Positions 11,331-23,574 of a DNA stretch of 64,000 nucleotides are shown here, one piece after another. Each line of letters begins with the position of its first letter. Position 1 is the first letter of the stretch. The notes beneath the pieces were generated by a model. The model saw only the letters and a program-made list of their open reading frames with translations, did no database searches and was not told where the DNA came from. Both the position numbers and the translations under genes were made by a program. Origin of the DNA: Hyaloscypha bicolor E (taxonomy: Eukaryota; Ascomycota; Leotiomycetes; Helotiales; Hyaloscyphaceae); assembly GCF_002865645.1 (NCBI RefSeq), contig NW_020194627.1:1240001-1304000 (forward strand), in the 5' to 3' direction.

Positions 11331-14140
11331 TATTAAAATATACTATATAAAAGTTATTTAGATATTTAAAAAGTATATTATTTATATAGTATTAATATAT
11401 AGCTAGGCCATTTATAAGGCCTTTTTAGAAAATATTATATTTATATACTTTATAATAAATATAGAATATTATTAGCTTCTAAAAGTCCAGGTCTATAGCT
11501 ATATAATAGAAAGCTTAATAAATATTTAATTTAATATAAATCTTAGCTTTAAATAATTAATTTAAAGTTTTATTAATAAATAAAAGAGAATATTAATTCT
11601 TTTGAGTAATATTATTTAGATAATAGAAATTAATATAGAAGTATAAATCTCTATTTGTTTTCTTTATAAAAAGAACTAGTAAAGTAAAAAAAGCTTAACT
11701 AGTTTTAATAAAGCCTTTAATTAGATTATCTTTTAAGAAATACTTGATTTCTAGAAGCTTTTAAATAGACTACTACTAGAAAGATTAATATCTAATACTT
11801 TTAGTTTTTTTAGGCCTTTAATCTGAATCTTATAATTATATAATTTATAGAAAGAAAGAATATTAAATTTCTTTTTAGAGAAAATAGAAATATATTTCTT
11901 GAGTTCTAGAAATAATATTATTTATGGCTACTAAAGCTTAGTTTTTGCCGGTTATTAATTCTCTGAGCTAGAGATAGCTTCTCTTTTTTGAGCTTTAAGC
12001 TCTTTATTAATTTTATAAATAGAGATTTAATTAATAATATTTTTTTTAATTATATAATTAAATATTATAAAAATAGAAATAGTAAAATATAGTATTTACT
12101 TTTTATTAAAGATCTCTTTTTGCTTCTTTAGCCTTTATTTAGATATTATATTTTAATTAGGCTATAGAAGCTTCTTTTTTATAATTTTATATAATTTTCT
12201 TTAATTAGTTTAAAAGAAAAAAGATTATTTAAAAATGAAAGATTTTTTTAGAAATAGCTTATAATAAAATTTTATTAATTAGTATCTTTTTAATATTTCT
12301 TATTAGATTACTTTTCTAGCTATTATTAAAAAGTATTAATAATATAACTAAATTATATAGATTTAGGCTTGTTTTTTTCTAGCTATATAAGCCTATATCT
12401 TCTATAGTTAACTAAAATATTAATATATATAATCTATTTTTTACTAAAAATTATATTATAATCTTTAAGAATTAGAATAATTATAGGTATATTAATACTT
12501 TATTTATTAATTAGAAATAAGACTTCTATATATTTCTTAGTAAATTTAGCTAGCTTTCTATTAAAACTATATATAATATAAAATATGAAAAAAGATTATA
12601 ATTCTATTTCTAGAAATTATTTTATAAGCTAAATAAGCTTTGTATTAATAAAAGTATAACTATTAGCTCTAGTATTAATAAGAGAAAAAGATTTAATTTC
12701 TAATTTATTTATACTAATAATATAAGGTATTATAAAAGCATTTTCTTCTATTAGATAAATTAAGTTAATCTCTATTAAATCTATATTATAAGCCTCTAAA
12801 ATAGAGACTTTCTTTAGAAATACTTGTTTTCCGGTTTTATATTAGAATTAGAGCCTAAATCTTCTAAGTATTCTATTAAAATAGAAACTAAATATTTTAG
12901 TAAAATAAAAACTAGGCCCTATTTAATTCTAGAGAGAGCTATTTTAGTTTCCTTATTATATATAAGTAGATAATACTTAATATAATAGTTAAACTTATTA
13001 TAATTAAAGTATTTAATAATTAAAAGATTTTTGGTTTTTATAAAATATTACTTTTATTTATAAGAAAATATATATTTAATAAAAGTAATAGATATAGACT
13101 TTTTGGGCTCTTTTTTAGAAATATAAAAGAATATAATACCAGAAGTAAATTTGGTTAGACTAGCTTTTATCTTTTTATCTTTCTTAGTTTTCTTATATAT
13201 AGCCTTAATTTACTAATTATTAATAATATAGTATTAAGTAAAGTAAATAGTATTAATAGAATAATTATTATAATATATATATACTAACTTCTAGAGCTTT
13301 AATAGAAGCTTCTTATTTAGTTTATATTTAATATTTCAAAGACTAATACTACTTTCTATAAATAGTTATAAGAAGAAAGTATAGAACTTCTAAAATACTT
13401 AATTAGAATATATTTAAAGCTTATTAAAGCTATAGTAAGTATTTTATATTTTATTAAAATTAGAATATAGTTCTTTTAGATAGAAATATAATTTTAAAAG
13501 CTAATAGTATTAATTCGGACTATTTTTATTTATATAAGAATTAGTTAGAATAAAAGTATTACTAGTAAATTTATTAGAAATATAAATAATCTTGAAATTT
13601 TTAGAGAAATACAAATTAGTATTTCCTTATAGCTTGTTTTTAATCTAAATTAGCCAGTTATTAAAAATAATATAATCTTTAATAAAAAGAATTAAATTAG
13701 AAAGCTTAGTAATTTTAGTATTTCTAAAAAAAGTATAAGAAGCAGGGGATTCCAGATAGAAATAAGTAAAAGATAATTCGGAATTCTTTAAAAAGAAATT
13801 TAAAGTAGCTAGAATTATAGAAATAATAAAAGCAAATAAAATAAAAGCAGCTAGAGCTATTATAAGCTAATCTATTATAGCTATATAATACTTGATATTC
13901 TTTTCGAATTTAATATTCTAAAGCTTAATATTCTCGAAAAGGCTCTTAATATCTTTATAATTTGTTTTATATAAAATAGTCTTCTTGAGATTCTTTTAAT
14001 AGCTAGTAATAATTAAATTAATATCTGAGGGCAAGTAATTAGCTTTTTTGGCCCATTTATATAATTCTTTAATAATAATAAGCTAATTGGTATATAGAAG
14101 CTTTTTAATAAAAAAAGAAGCCTTTTTTTCTATAGATTTG

Positions 14141-14273
14141 TGTTGCATAGCAACTGCAGGCTAGTCACTCACGTGACTATATACACTGTATTTAGCTCCG
14201 GCTACCCACGCCACACCTCTCTTAAAAATCCGTAATCTGAATATATTATAATACAACTGCATTTAATTCAATA
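14141..14273. mobile_element. 133-bp solo LTR inserted in gypsy-1 gag
   Basis: The segment starts TGTTGCATAGC and ends AATTCAATA. It is flanked by a perfect 5-bp duplication ATTTG (14136-14140 and 14274-14278). Removing it with one ATTTG joins the gypsy-1 gag frame on the minus strand: ISRGFLDK upstream and SIEKKASFF downstream become continuous. Its composition is near normal, so it arrived after, or escaped, the RIP that wrecked its host. Like the LTRs of the TRIM at 22820-23569 it starts TGTT, is about 130 bp long and carries CACGTGACT followed by a TTTAGC..CCGGC block, suggesting related families. Confidence 0.75.
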
Positions 14274-14439
14274 ATTTGTCTAAAAAACCTCTAGAAATAT
14301 TAATAGGATATTCGGTTCAAGAAGGGCTACTAATAGAATAACCTGAACTAATAGAAGCCTTAAAAGAAGTTAATATTATTTCAGATTATATAATATTTTA
14401 AAAAGTTAATTTATTATATTTTTTCTTTATTATATTCTT

Positions 14440-15651
14440 TCTAGTAGTTTTATTACTAGTATATATATGGGGCCTATAAAGTTATAGAATAGAACTTAAT
14501 AAGCCTAATTATATAAGTCTGTATTTTTTAGGCTATTAGGCACACTTTGCCCTAATTAATTCATAATTATATTATATTAATTAGGAATTAATTACTCGTA
14601 ATACTTTATTAGTACCTAAACCTAATAATCCTGCCTTAAAATTAACTTATTTATTTAATCTTGTAATATCCTATTCTATTCCTCTAGTAATATTACTTTT
14701 ATTTTAGTAATTATAGTAGGGAAGTATTATATACCTAAAAATATAATAAATCATAGTTTTACCGAGCTTATAGTACTTTATTAGCTCCGCAGTTAACTTG
14801 TCTCTAGCTATAAAGCTCCTGGATTACCTCCTTTCATTTAGTAGTAATTTTAAAGGCTAGAGTATAATTAAATACAAGTAATAAGGAAATAGTAGATATA
14901 TTAGTAGGGTTATTAAATTTGGGAAGTATACTTGATAAACTAGCCTGAAAAACACAGACTTATATAATTAGGCTTATAAGAATAATAGTTAGATTACTAG
15001 CTTATAAATATCTATTACTCTAGAACTTAATTAAAGAATAGCCTTTATATAAAGTTTTTTAATTTTCGGGTTTTTAAAAGAAATTTCTAATATATTACTA
15101 ATATATATTTATAAAAATATAAATATCTAATTTTTCTAAGGGTTTTAGAGCTTTTTGCTTTTATTATTCTGGAATCTATTACTTGTATTTCTAAGATTCT
15201 ATTATTTTAGTAATACCTATATTTCTAAAGATTCTAAATTAATTTATTTGAAATTTTTTATAGAATTAAAAAAAGTAAACTTTAAATACTATTATAAATA
15301 TAGTATTTAAGGCTTAAAAAGCAAAATAGAAGGTTTTTTATAAAGATGATTTAAAGCTAAGAAAGAGAAAACTAGAATATAAAAAACTATAAAAAAGTAT
15401 ATATATCCTATAATATACTAGTTTATAAAAGGCTTAGTTTTTTTTAAATATTTCTAATATATTTTAAATATATTTCCTTAGTAAAGTAGCTATATTATAT
15501 ATATTTAAAAAGTAATAAAATATAGGTAATAAGATATAAATAATTATATTAGATAATTATATTAGCTAATAAAATTAAAAACTAAATTATAATAATAATT
15601 AGCTATTTTTATTACTATTATACTCGAAAATTTGAAAGTATTATACTTAGA
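14440..15651 (+). repeat. Repeat R1, copy c (interrupted by MITE-B and gypsy-2)
   Basis: From about 14445, skipping the MITE at 14500-14976, to 15651, the sequence matches the reverse complement of about 52100-51470 almost without gaps. Both share blocks such as TATAGTATTTAAGGCTTAAA and TTTATAAAAGGCTTAG. Gypsy-2 then splits the copy: its TTAGA target duplication lies at 15647-15651 and 22646-22650. In the frame opened at the unmutated end of R1 (63971) the coding sense of this copy is plus. The family of the encoded protein is not recognised; see the entry for the right edge. Confidence 0.75.
14500..14976. mobile_element. MITE-B, 477 bp, Harbinger-like (TAA duplication)
   Basis: Inverted ends of about 37 bp begin TAAGCCTAATTATATAAGTC at the left and repeat as the reverse complement at the right. 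The element is flanked by TAA (14497-14499 and 14977-14979). A related, uninterrupted sequence exists at about 52060-52090 on the minus strand; aligning the two shows the MITE exactly filling that site with a 3-bp duplication. A 3-bp TAA/TTA duplication is the habit of PIF/Harbinger (Tourist-like) elements. No coding sequence is seen; composition inside is less AT-rich than around it. Confidence 0.8.
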
Positions 15652-15955
15652 TATAATAAATACATATAATAATATATAAATAAGTATTAGATATTATAGA
15701 TCTAGTTTTCTATTTTAGGTATAGCTTATAATTAGAATTATATAAATTATATAAGATTTCCTAATTAAGTAAAGAGCTTTATATACCTGGCTAAGTACTA
15801 GGGAATATATAGGGAAATACTTCTAGCTTTAGAAAGAGGCATTAATTAGTCTTTTATTAGAATTAATTCTTGGAATTAGTTATATTTATAAGTATTACTT
15901 TATAGTATACTTACCTTAATTACTTATATATTACTTTATTATTATATATCTTATA
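15652..15955 (+). repeat. Gypsy-2 5' LTR (304 bp)
   Basis: This repeat has the same length as the right LTR at 22342-22645 and shares long blocks with it, for example CTGGCTAAGTACTAGGGAAT. Differences are transitions, mostly C to T or G to A in this copy. Flanked on the left by TTAGA. Confidence 0.9.
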
Positions 15956-16199
15956 TTTTAATTAATCTAACTTTCGGGAAGTAGTTTATTACGAGGTAAT
16001 TAAGCTATTAATAGATAAAACCACTAATAGCTAGAGTATTAACCAGAAGAAGTACCTCTACTATTATTAGGGTAACCTAGTCGGGTATCTAGGGAAGTGC
16101 CCAGTTAGTTACTCTAGCTATTACCTAATTAGGAAAAGGGAATAAAACTCAGATATCCCTAGAACTAGCTACTAGGATAATAATAATAGAGAAGCTAGT

Positions 16200-19100
16200 A
16201 GCGGCTTATTATTATATTACTAAGTTAGAAGTAAAGATATAATAGAAAAAGAATTTAAAGAATCTAGAAGCTCAGATTTACTATCTTAAGAAGATTTGGG
16301 TACCTATTATAGAACCTATTATATTACTAGTAATATATTTAGTTTATAGAGCTCTAAAAACCCGAGAATTACTAACTTATAAGGAGAAAAGTATTAAGGA
16401 AGCCCAGGACTTCTTTTACTAGATAGAGCTAAAATAGTATAAAGATAGCAGGATTACCTAGGCTATAAATATAATAAAGATTATATATTATACTTCCTGC
16501 TTTAAGAATATAGCCAGAGATATCTGGAAATATAAGAAGTAATTAGTAGGTATTAATATTATAGATTAGGAGACCTTTATTAAGTTTATAAAGAATTCTA
16601 TCTTAGATCCAGAGAACTATAGTAATAATACCCTTGCCAAGTTTAAAAACACAAAATAGTAACTAGGTTAGAGTATCTAAAGCTTTATATCCTACTTAAA
16701 TAGCCTATTAGATAACTTGGGATATACGGATTTACTATAAGAGCGGGATAACTTATTTAGTAGCTTAAGATAGGAGATTCGGAATAAGATTAATTACTAA
16801 GAGAATGCTTTATAAGAAAAAGAGAAGCTTATTTCTGCGGTTATAAGAGTTAAAAATAATTTAAACTAGTTTACTTAACGGGAATATAATAATAAGCTAA
16901 CAGGTTAATAAAAGAAAAGAAATTAGAGAAAGGAGAAAGGAAATAATAAAGAAAAACGGAAGAGAAATATATCCCTATTATAAGGTTTATATAACTAGGG
17001 TAATAAAAGTATAGTAACGGGGTCTAATATAGTACCTATATCAGGATTTATAAGACCGGGTATAACTTGCTTTATTTACTAGAAGAAGAATTACTATACT
17101 ACTACCTGCCTAAATTAGGGAAAACCGACTTACTATAACTATAATAAGTCTAGCTATAAGATATATAAGTACCTAGAACTAAAGAAGCCGGGAAACGGAT
17201 ATGCCCCGTAATAATTATACTCGTTTATATTATAAAAGGCAAGGCCCCTAAAACGAGAATAGTAATTAAGGTTATTATTAAGATAAGAAAAAGTAGGCGA
17301 AAAATTAAAATATTAGTTAATTCGAATATAGAGGCCAATTATATAAAAAGGAAATTAGCCTTAAATATAGGTATTCTATTAATATTAAAAGTAATTCCCT
17401 TATTCTTACTAGAGAGAAAAAGAATTTATTTATATAAAGATTATATTTTTGGGATTATTACTAAGAATATACTAGAAAACCAAAAAAAGACTAATATATA
17501 TTTTATATTATATGATTTTAATCTAAATTATATTAATATAATACTTGAATTCCTATAGCTTTACTAGATTAATTCCCTAATTTCCTTTAAGGAAATAATA
17601 TAAAGATACTAGATTTAATTATAGAAAATTAAAGTTTTAAATACTAGGAAGTTTACTAAAGTAATAAAGTATAAGGTATATGTTTTTCTATTAATTACCT
17701 ACCCTATAATAAATAGCTAAAGAATTATTACTATTACTATAAACGGGATAGCTATATTTCCTAGAAAGTATTAGGATCTTCTCTAAGTATTCTCTATAAA
17801 GGCTATAAATATACTACCTGACTACTATATAATAAAGTATTATATAGATCTGGAACCAGGATCCTAATTACTATATAATCCTATATATACTTTATTAGAA
17901 AGAGAGCTTAAAGTCTTTTAGGAATATCTTAATACTAGTTTAGAAAAGAAATAGATTTATTATTTTACTAGCCTAGCTAGTATCCTAATTATATTTATTC
18001 TAAAAAAAGGAGGCGGCCTATATTTATATATTAATTACCGGGATCTAAATAGAATTATTATTAAGAACCAAATACTATTATTACTTATTAGTAAGATAAT
18101 AAATAGGCTTTATAAAGCAAAGATATATATAAAGCTAGACTTAAAAAATACTTATTATTAGTTATAAATACGGGAGGGTAATAAATAAAAAATAATATTT
18201 CAAATATACTATAGATATTTTAAGTATTATATTATATTCTTTAGATTATCTAATACTCTAGTAATATTCCAGGTATATATTAACTATATACTAGTAAGCC
18301 TTATAAATATTATTTATATAATCTATCTAGATAATATTTTAATTTATTTAGAGAACCCAAAATAGTATATAATAGCGGTCTAATATATACTCGAGTAGTT
18401 ATAGTAATACTAGTTCTTTATAAACTTGGCAAAATACGAGTTTAATATAGAGAAAATAAAGTTCCTGGAATTTATAATTAGCCTAGATAATATGAAAATA
18501 GAAGCAAGCCGGATTATAGCTATTAGAAAATAGCTAGCCTTAAAGAATAATATCCGGGAAATTCAAGTATTTCTAGGTTTTACTAACTTTTACTAGAGGT
18601 TTATTTATAAATACTTTAGGATAATAAAAGAATTAACTAATTTATTAAAAACTAGTAGAAACCTATAATATTATTTTAGCTAGATAAATAAGATAAATAA
18701 GGCTTTTAAGGAGCTATAAATTATATTTATAATAGTACTAATTCTTTATTATTTTAATCTAGCCTTAAAAATTCATATAAAAACGAATGCTTTAGGATTT
18801 ATAATTATAGATATAATTTCCTAGCTCTTTAGTAAGAGGGCAAAAGCCAGGTAATACCCTATTACTTTTTATTTAAAAAAAATAACTATAATTAAAAGCA
18901 GATATAAGATATATAATTCTAAACTCTTAGCTATTATTCTAGTATTTTATACTTAGTAATATTACCTGGTATATATCCAGTATATTATTATTATTAAGAC
19001 AGATTATAATAACTTAAAATACTTTATAACTAAAAGAAAACTAAATAATTAATAAATAAGATAAGTAGAGAAGCTAATTATTTTTGACTTTATTTTAAAG

Positions 19101-20960
19101 TACTAGCCGGGATATAGTAATCCCGCTAATAAGCTATTAAGAAGGCCAGATTTTATAGTAAGTATAAATAAAGATACTTTATTACTTATATTTTATAATA
19201 AGCTATAGAATATAAAACAGAGAACCCTATAAGTAGTAGTAATAGGATACTATACTATTCCTATAATACCGTAATATAAGGCCCAGGAAAGAGGAAATAG
19301 GTACTTCTTAATTAGCGAGATACTAAGAAATTCCAAAAAGGAAGTTTATTTTAGTAATAGAATAATACTAGAGATACTATTATTTGAGCCTATTACTAGT
19401 ATAGCTAGTTATAAATAGTATATATTACGAATTCTAGCTATATAAGTAACTAGGTCCGAAATAGTATATAAGGAAAATAAAGAAATATTACTTAAATTAC
19501 TATTATAGTACTAAAGGCTTAATTTATTAGTATAATACTAGTAATATAAATAGTTCTTAACGGGAACTTTTACTAGAGCTATTAAGACTTAGGAACTTAA
19601 TATATCTGGGTTATTAAGATATTAGGGTACTATCTATATACTAAATAAGCTAGCTCTTAAAAAAGAATTATTATAAGCTAACTATAATAATCCTATAAAT
19701 AGGCATTTTGGTACTAGTAAGATACTAGAGATTCTCTAGAAAAAGTACTTCTAGTAAAATATAAAAAAGAATATAAAAGACTATATTAGAACTTGTCTTA
19801 TATATTAATAAACTAAGGTAAAGAAATATTTACTATATAGTATACTTAGTTCATTTTTCCTCTTCTCTAAGCTATAGTAAGAAATTACTATAAACTTTAT
19901 TACGGGATTACTTCTTTCTAGGTTTTATAGTAAAGTATATAATTCTATACTTATTATTATTACTAGGTATATAAAAATAGTATAATATATTCCGACTATT
20001 AAAAAAATCTCGGCTCCTAAGCTAGCAAAACTATTTATATACTATATTATTAAAGACTTTAGTATACCTGCGGGTATAACCTCTAATAAAGGATCTATTT
20101 TTATAAATAAGTTCTAGTTAAGTTTATATTTCTACTTAAAGATTTAATAATAACTAAGTATAGTATTTTACCTATAAACTAATAAATAAATAGAGAATCT
20201 AAACTAAACTCTAAAATAATACTTGAAGTATTATACTAGCTACTAGTAAAATAACTAGATAATAAAGCTTATTCTTATAAAATTTATATATAATAATTTC
20301 ATATATTTAATAATAGAAATATCCCTATTCTATATCTTATATAAATTTCATTCTAATATTAAATTATATATTAAGAATAATATTTCAGAAAAAGAAGTAC
20401 TAGTAATATAAGAAAGAATATAAAGAATTTAAGTAAAATGAAAAGTACTAGAGAAATAATAGTAAGAAATAGTAAATATATAAAAAAAGTACTATAATAA
20501 GAAATATATTAATAAGGAGTTCAAAATATATAATAAAGTTATGCTTTATATAAAGAATATTTAATAGCTATAACCTAGTATAAAGCTAGTAAATAGATAT
20601 CTTGACTTTTTTAAAGTTCTAGAAATTATAGGAATATATAAATAAGTATATTACTTGAAATTATTACTATTATATTAGATCCATAATATTTTTTACGTTT
20701 TCTTCTTAGAACCATAATACCCGCAAGCTAGTACTATAGTAAAACCAGAGCCGATTAAGATTAAGGGCAAAGAGAAATTTAAGGTAAAATCTATTATAGC
20801 CTATAGAGAAAGTAAAAAAGAAAGAAAATATCTTGTTTATTAGAAAAGCTACTTACTAGCGAATAATATATAAGAACTACTAAGTAATCTAGAGAATATA
20901 GCTTAAGAATTATAAAAATACTTGAAAAAAAGTAATATTATAATACTATTAGCTAAATAA
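16200..20960 (+). pseudogene. Gypsy-2 gag-pol polyprotein, RIP-broken
   Basis: Gag (about 16200-16950) carries the KEAQDFFYWIELKQ-type retrotransposon gag core with TAG for Gln. A zinc-knuckle-like Cys/His stretch with GKP follows near 17070-17150, then an aspartic-protease region near 17300 (LVNSNIEANYI, where the catalytic DSG type has become NSN). Reverse transcriptase spans about 17830-18600, with YLDN at 18324-18335 in place of YxDD and the FLGFTNFYQRFI segment. RNase H lies at about 18760-19100. The integrase zinc finger (H..H..C..C, about 19690-19810) and core (about 19870-20300) complete pol. Stops are TAG/TAA at Gln or Trp positions. Gene order protease-RT-RH-IN is Ty3/gypsy. Confidence 0.85.
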
Positions 20961-22341
20961 AAGCGTAAAAAATAAATGCTTTTATTAGGAAACTATTAAA
21001 AAACTATATATTTATTCTTGGAAAAACTATATAAAAATTATTAAAAACTCTAATTTCTATATCTTATAAATACCTTATTCTTATAACTACTTTTTACTAT
21101 CCTTATTATTATCCTTATTAGGATTCTCTCGAGAAATAAGTAGTAAATTAGCCTATAAAGCTATTAGCTATTAGTAAGAAATAAAGAAAAAGTAAGCTTA
21201 TTTAATACTAAAAAATATTAATTATATTATTAAGAATACTTTATACTTATACTAAGCTAGTAAGAATTACTTGACTTATTTCTTGAATTATTAGGGGAAT
21301 TTATTAGCCTCAAATAATAGTTTTAATACAAGAAGTATATATAGTTTAATATAGAAGAAAAGTAATAATAGCCTTTTTTTTTTGAGTAAAGAATAAGAAA
21401 GATACTTATATATATTAATAGCTTAAAAAAGGCAGTTTAATTATATTATATATACTTAAGAAACCTTAGATAATATTAGAATAAGAAATAAAAAAAGAAA
21501 TTTATAACTTATAGAATTATATTTCTTATTCTTAGAATAATAGTAATTATATATTAAGTAATTATTACTCTTAATATAAGTAAGATTAGGAAACTTAGTA
21601 ATATTCTTAGAATATTAAAGATAATAAGGGCAAATTAAGAATATAAAAGTATTAGCTAAATAGATAGTAATAGGCTAATAAGTACTAAAAGAAGTATTTA
21701 TCTTAATAAATAAAGAAATAAAAGAGGGAATTAGAAAGAAACTTAAATAAAGCTTAAATAAGGCTTAAAGAAGCTTAAAGAAGCTTAAAGAAAGCTTAAA
21801 GAAGAAAGGCAAGAAATAAGGAGAAGCTAGATACGGTATTATAATTAAGAAAAAGAAAAGTTAATTAGTAAGAAAAGAGAGGCCTTTTTATAATGCATTT
21901 TCCCCGAATAGTAATTACGAATTCAGAACTAGCTTTATACTAGAAATATCTGGAAAATTCTAAAAAAAGAATTCATAAATAAACCAGAAGATCAGATTAA
22001 CTTTTCTAAGCTCTTAGGCCTATAGAGTAATAATTTATTCGCGAATAGAGGCTAAGTTAGGATTTACGAACTAATTAGGAGATCGGATAAGCTTTATATC
22101 TAATAGTATATACTATATTTATATTACCTTTATAAGAGGAAATTACTAGAAATAATTTACGAACTAGCTAAGAAGAGTTAGTAAACTATATCCTTAATTT
22201 CATTACCTGGCATAATAATAAGATAATTATAGGAAGTCTTTAGGGAAAGCTAGTAGCCAGGAAAGTTTTAGGGAAATATTTATAAAGCTATTTGTAGTTT
22301 TCTTAGGCCTCTTAGGGATAAGGGCCTAGAGAGGAAATTAA

Positions 22342-22645
22342 TATAATAGGTACATGTAATAGTATATAAACAGGTATTAGATATTATAGATCTAGTTTCC
22401 TATTTTAGGTATAGCTTATAATTGGAATTATATAGATCGCATAAGATTTCCTAATTAAATAAAGGGCTTTATATGCCTGGCTAAGTACTAGGGAATATAT
22501 AGGGAGATACTTCTAGCTTTAGAGAGAAGTATTAATTAGTCTTTTATTAGAATTAATTCTTGGAATTAGTTATACTTATAAGTATTACTCCGCAGTATAC
22601 TTACCTTAATTACTTATATATTACCCTGCTATTACGTGCCTTATA
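22342..22645 (+). repeat. Gypsy-2 3' LTR (304 bp)
   Basis: Right LTR of gypsy-2, followed by the second TTAGA (22646-22650). It retains some CpG/CpA sites lost in the left LTR (for example in the CTGCTATTACGTGCC block), so the two LTRs were mutated unequally. Confidence 0.9.
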
Positions 22646-22819
22646 TTAGATAAATTTATTAATATTAGTAAAGAAAGCAATTTCTAGAAAGCTTAAAATT
22701 AATCTATAATAAAGAAAGATATAATAGTATAAAACAGATAAATCTTAAAAAAGTAGATTTACTAAAGTATTATTATTTTAATAATTATTTACTATTCTAG
22801 TAAATAAAACTTAAGAAAT

Positions 22820-22950
22820 TGTTACGTGGCACCAGTCACGTGGTGCTATTGCACGTGACTTAGCGTGTAGCCAGTGCTTTTAGCCCGGCACACAGCCTTC
22901 AGCTCAATTCAAGCTCTTTACCACCACTGCAACATCACCTTATCGTGACA
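22820..22950 (+). repeat. TRIM 5' LTR (131 bp)
   Basis: Identical to the right LTR except at four sites, all transitions. Carries a CACGTGACT motif (inside GCACGTGACTTAGCG) that also occurs in the solo LTR at 14141-14273. Confidence 0.9.
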
Positions 22951-23438
22951 TATGGTAGCAATGCAATAATTACGATCGAAATCGACCTCTTTACTGAGCC
23001 TCGCGATACGGTACGAATTACTACAGCAACAAAGCGATGTTCCCCTCGCCCCTGCAGAGAGAGCTTCCTGCCACGCTTCACACCCTCACCGGCAGAGTCG
23101 TCCGATTCCTCACCTCCCCAAGTCTTACGCAGTACTTGGCTAGTGTCCCTCCATATTAGGGCACAAGGCATACGTGGTGGTCGCAATTGGGAGGCTATTA
23201 AGACTGGATACGGCGCGAACAAGGAGTGTGGTAGGGAAGGAGGCAATACACAAGTGGGGGGCATATTTTGGGATACACGTCACCATGGCTTGCTTGCTTG
23301 TCTTGCAGGGCCCTGGGAGTGAGATGCAAGCTCCTGGGGGAGAAGGACGCTCCATACTAGTGGACTTCTTATTTGGGTAGCCTAGAATGGCTGTATTGCG
23401 ACGAGGACGTCGTCTTTTGAAGTCTAAAGGGGGGGACT

Positions 23439-23569
23439 TGTTACGTGGCACCAGTCACGTGGTGCTACTGCACGTGACTTAGCGTGTAGCCAGTGCTTTT
23501 AGCCCGGTACACAGCCTTCAGCTCAATTCAAGCTCTTTACCACCACTGCAATATCACCTTATCGTAACA
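23439..23569 (+). repeat. TRIM 3' LTR (131 bp)
   Basis: Right LTR of the TRIM, same length as the left. It directly follows the polypurine tract and is followed by GAAAT. Confidence 0.9.
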
Positions 23570-23574
23570 GAAAT

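Larger units (their letters stand above)
9070..14440 (-). mobile_element. Ty3/gypsy-1 retrotransposon, minus strand, RIP-broken
   Basis: Gag and pol of a Ty3/gypsy element read right to left. Gag begins near 14400 and extends to about 12900, with a Pro/Ser-rich N-terminus. The reverse transcriptase lies at about 11900-10850, with a DLHFYINFHYLNNIT-type palm entry and a YFNNIFIY active-site box at 11317-11340. RNase H and an integrase zinc-finger region (YNFQK/LIEIIILAIYRQE-like) follow, to about 9700. Stops are almost all TAG/TAA at Gln or Trp positions. Both catalytic Asp codons of the YxDD box are now Asn. No LTR pair could be found; the right end abuts repeat R1, so the element is probably truncated. 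It contains an in-frame 90-bp duplication and an inserted solo LTR. Confidence 0.75.
15652..22645 (+). mobile_element. Ty3/gypsy-2 full-length retrotransposon (6,994 bp)
   Basis: Two 304-bp LTRs (15652-15955 and 22342-22645) flank a 6.4-kb interior, with a perfect 5-bp target duplication TTAGA. The purine run GAGAGGAAATTAA just before the right LTR is the likely polypurine tract. The LTRs start TATAAT and end TTATA, as expected if TG..CA ends were changed by RIP. The element sits in repeat R1. Its two LTRs differ by transitions, and the right LTR keeps more of the original G/C. Its interior holds the gag-pol pseudogene listed separately. Confidence 0.9.
22820..23569 (+). mobile_element. TRIM: 750-bp miniature LTR retrotransposon
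   Basis: Two 131-bp direct repeats (22820-22950 and 23439-23569), each beginning TGTTACGTGGCACC and ending in CA, enclose 488 bp. A perfect 5-bp target duplication GAAAT flanks the whole (22815-22819 and 23570-23574). A strong polypurine tract, AAAGGGGGGGA, stands 2 bp before the right LTR (23426-23436). A candidate primer-binding site TGGTAGCAATGC lies 2 bp after the left LTR, ending in the TGG expected for a tRNA CCA end. The interior has no retroviral-type gene; the overlapping short frames on both strands look accidental. Composition is normal although the surroundings are RIP-wrecked. Plus orientation follows from the position of the two priming signals. Confidence 0.9.

Noticed and set aside
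22935..23451. Four overlapping frames of 68-125 codons inside the TRIM
   Set aside because: They lie on both strands across LTR and interior of a non-coding miniature element; the open frames follow from normal base composition without selection.
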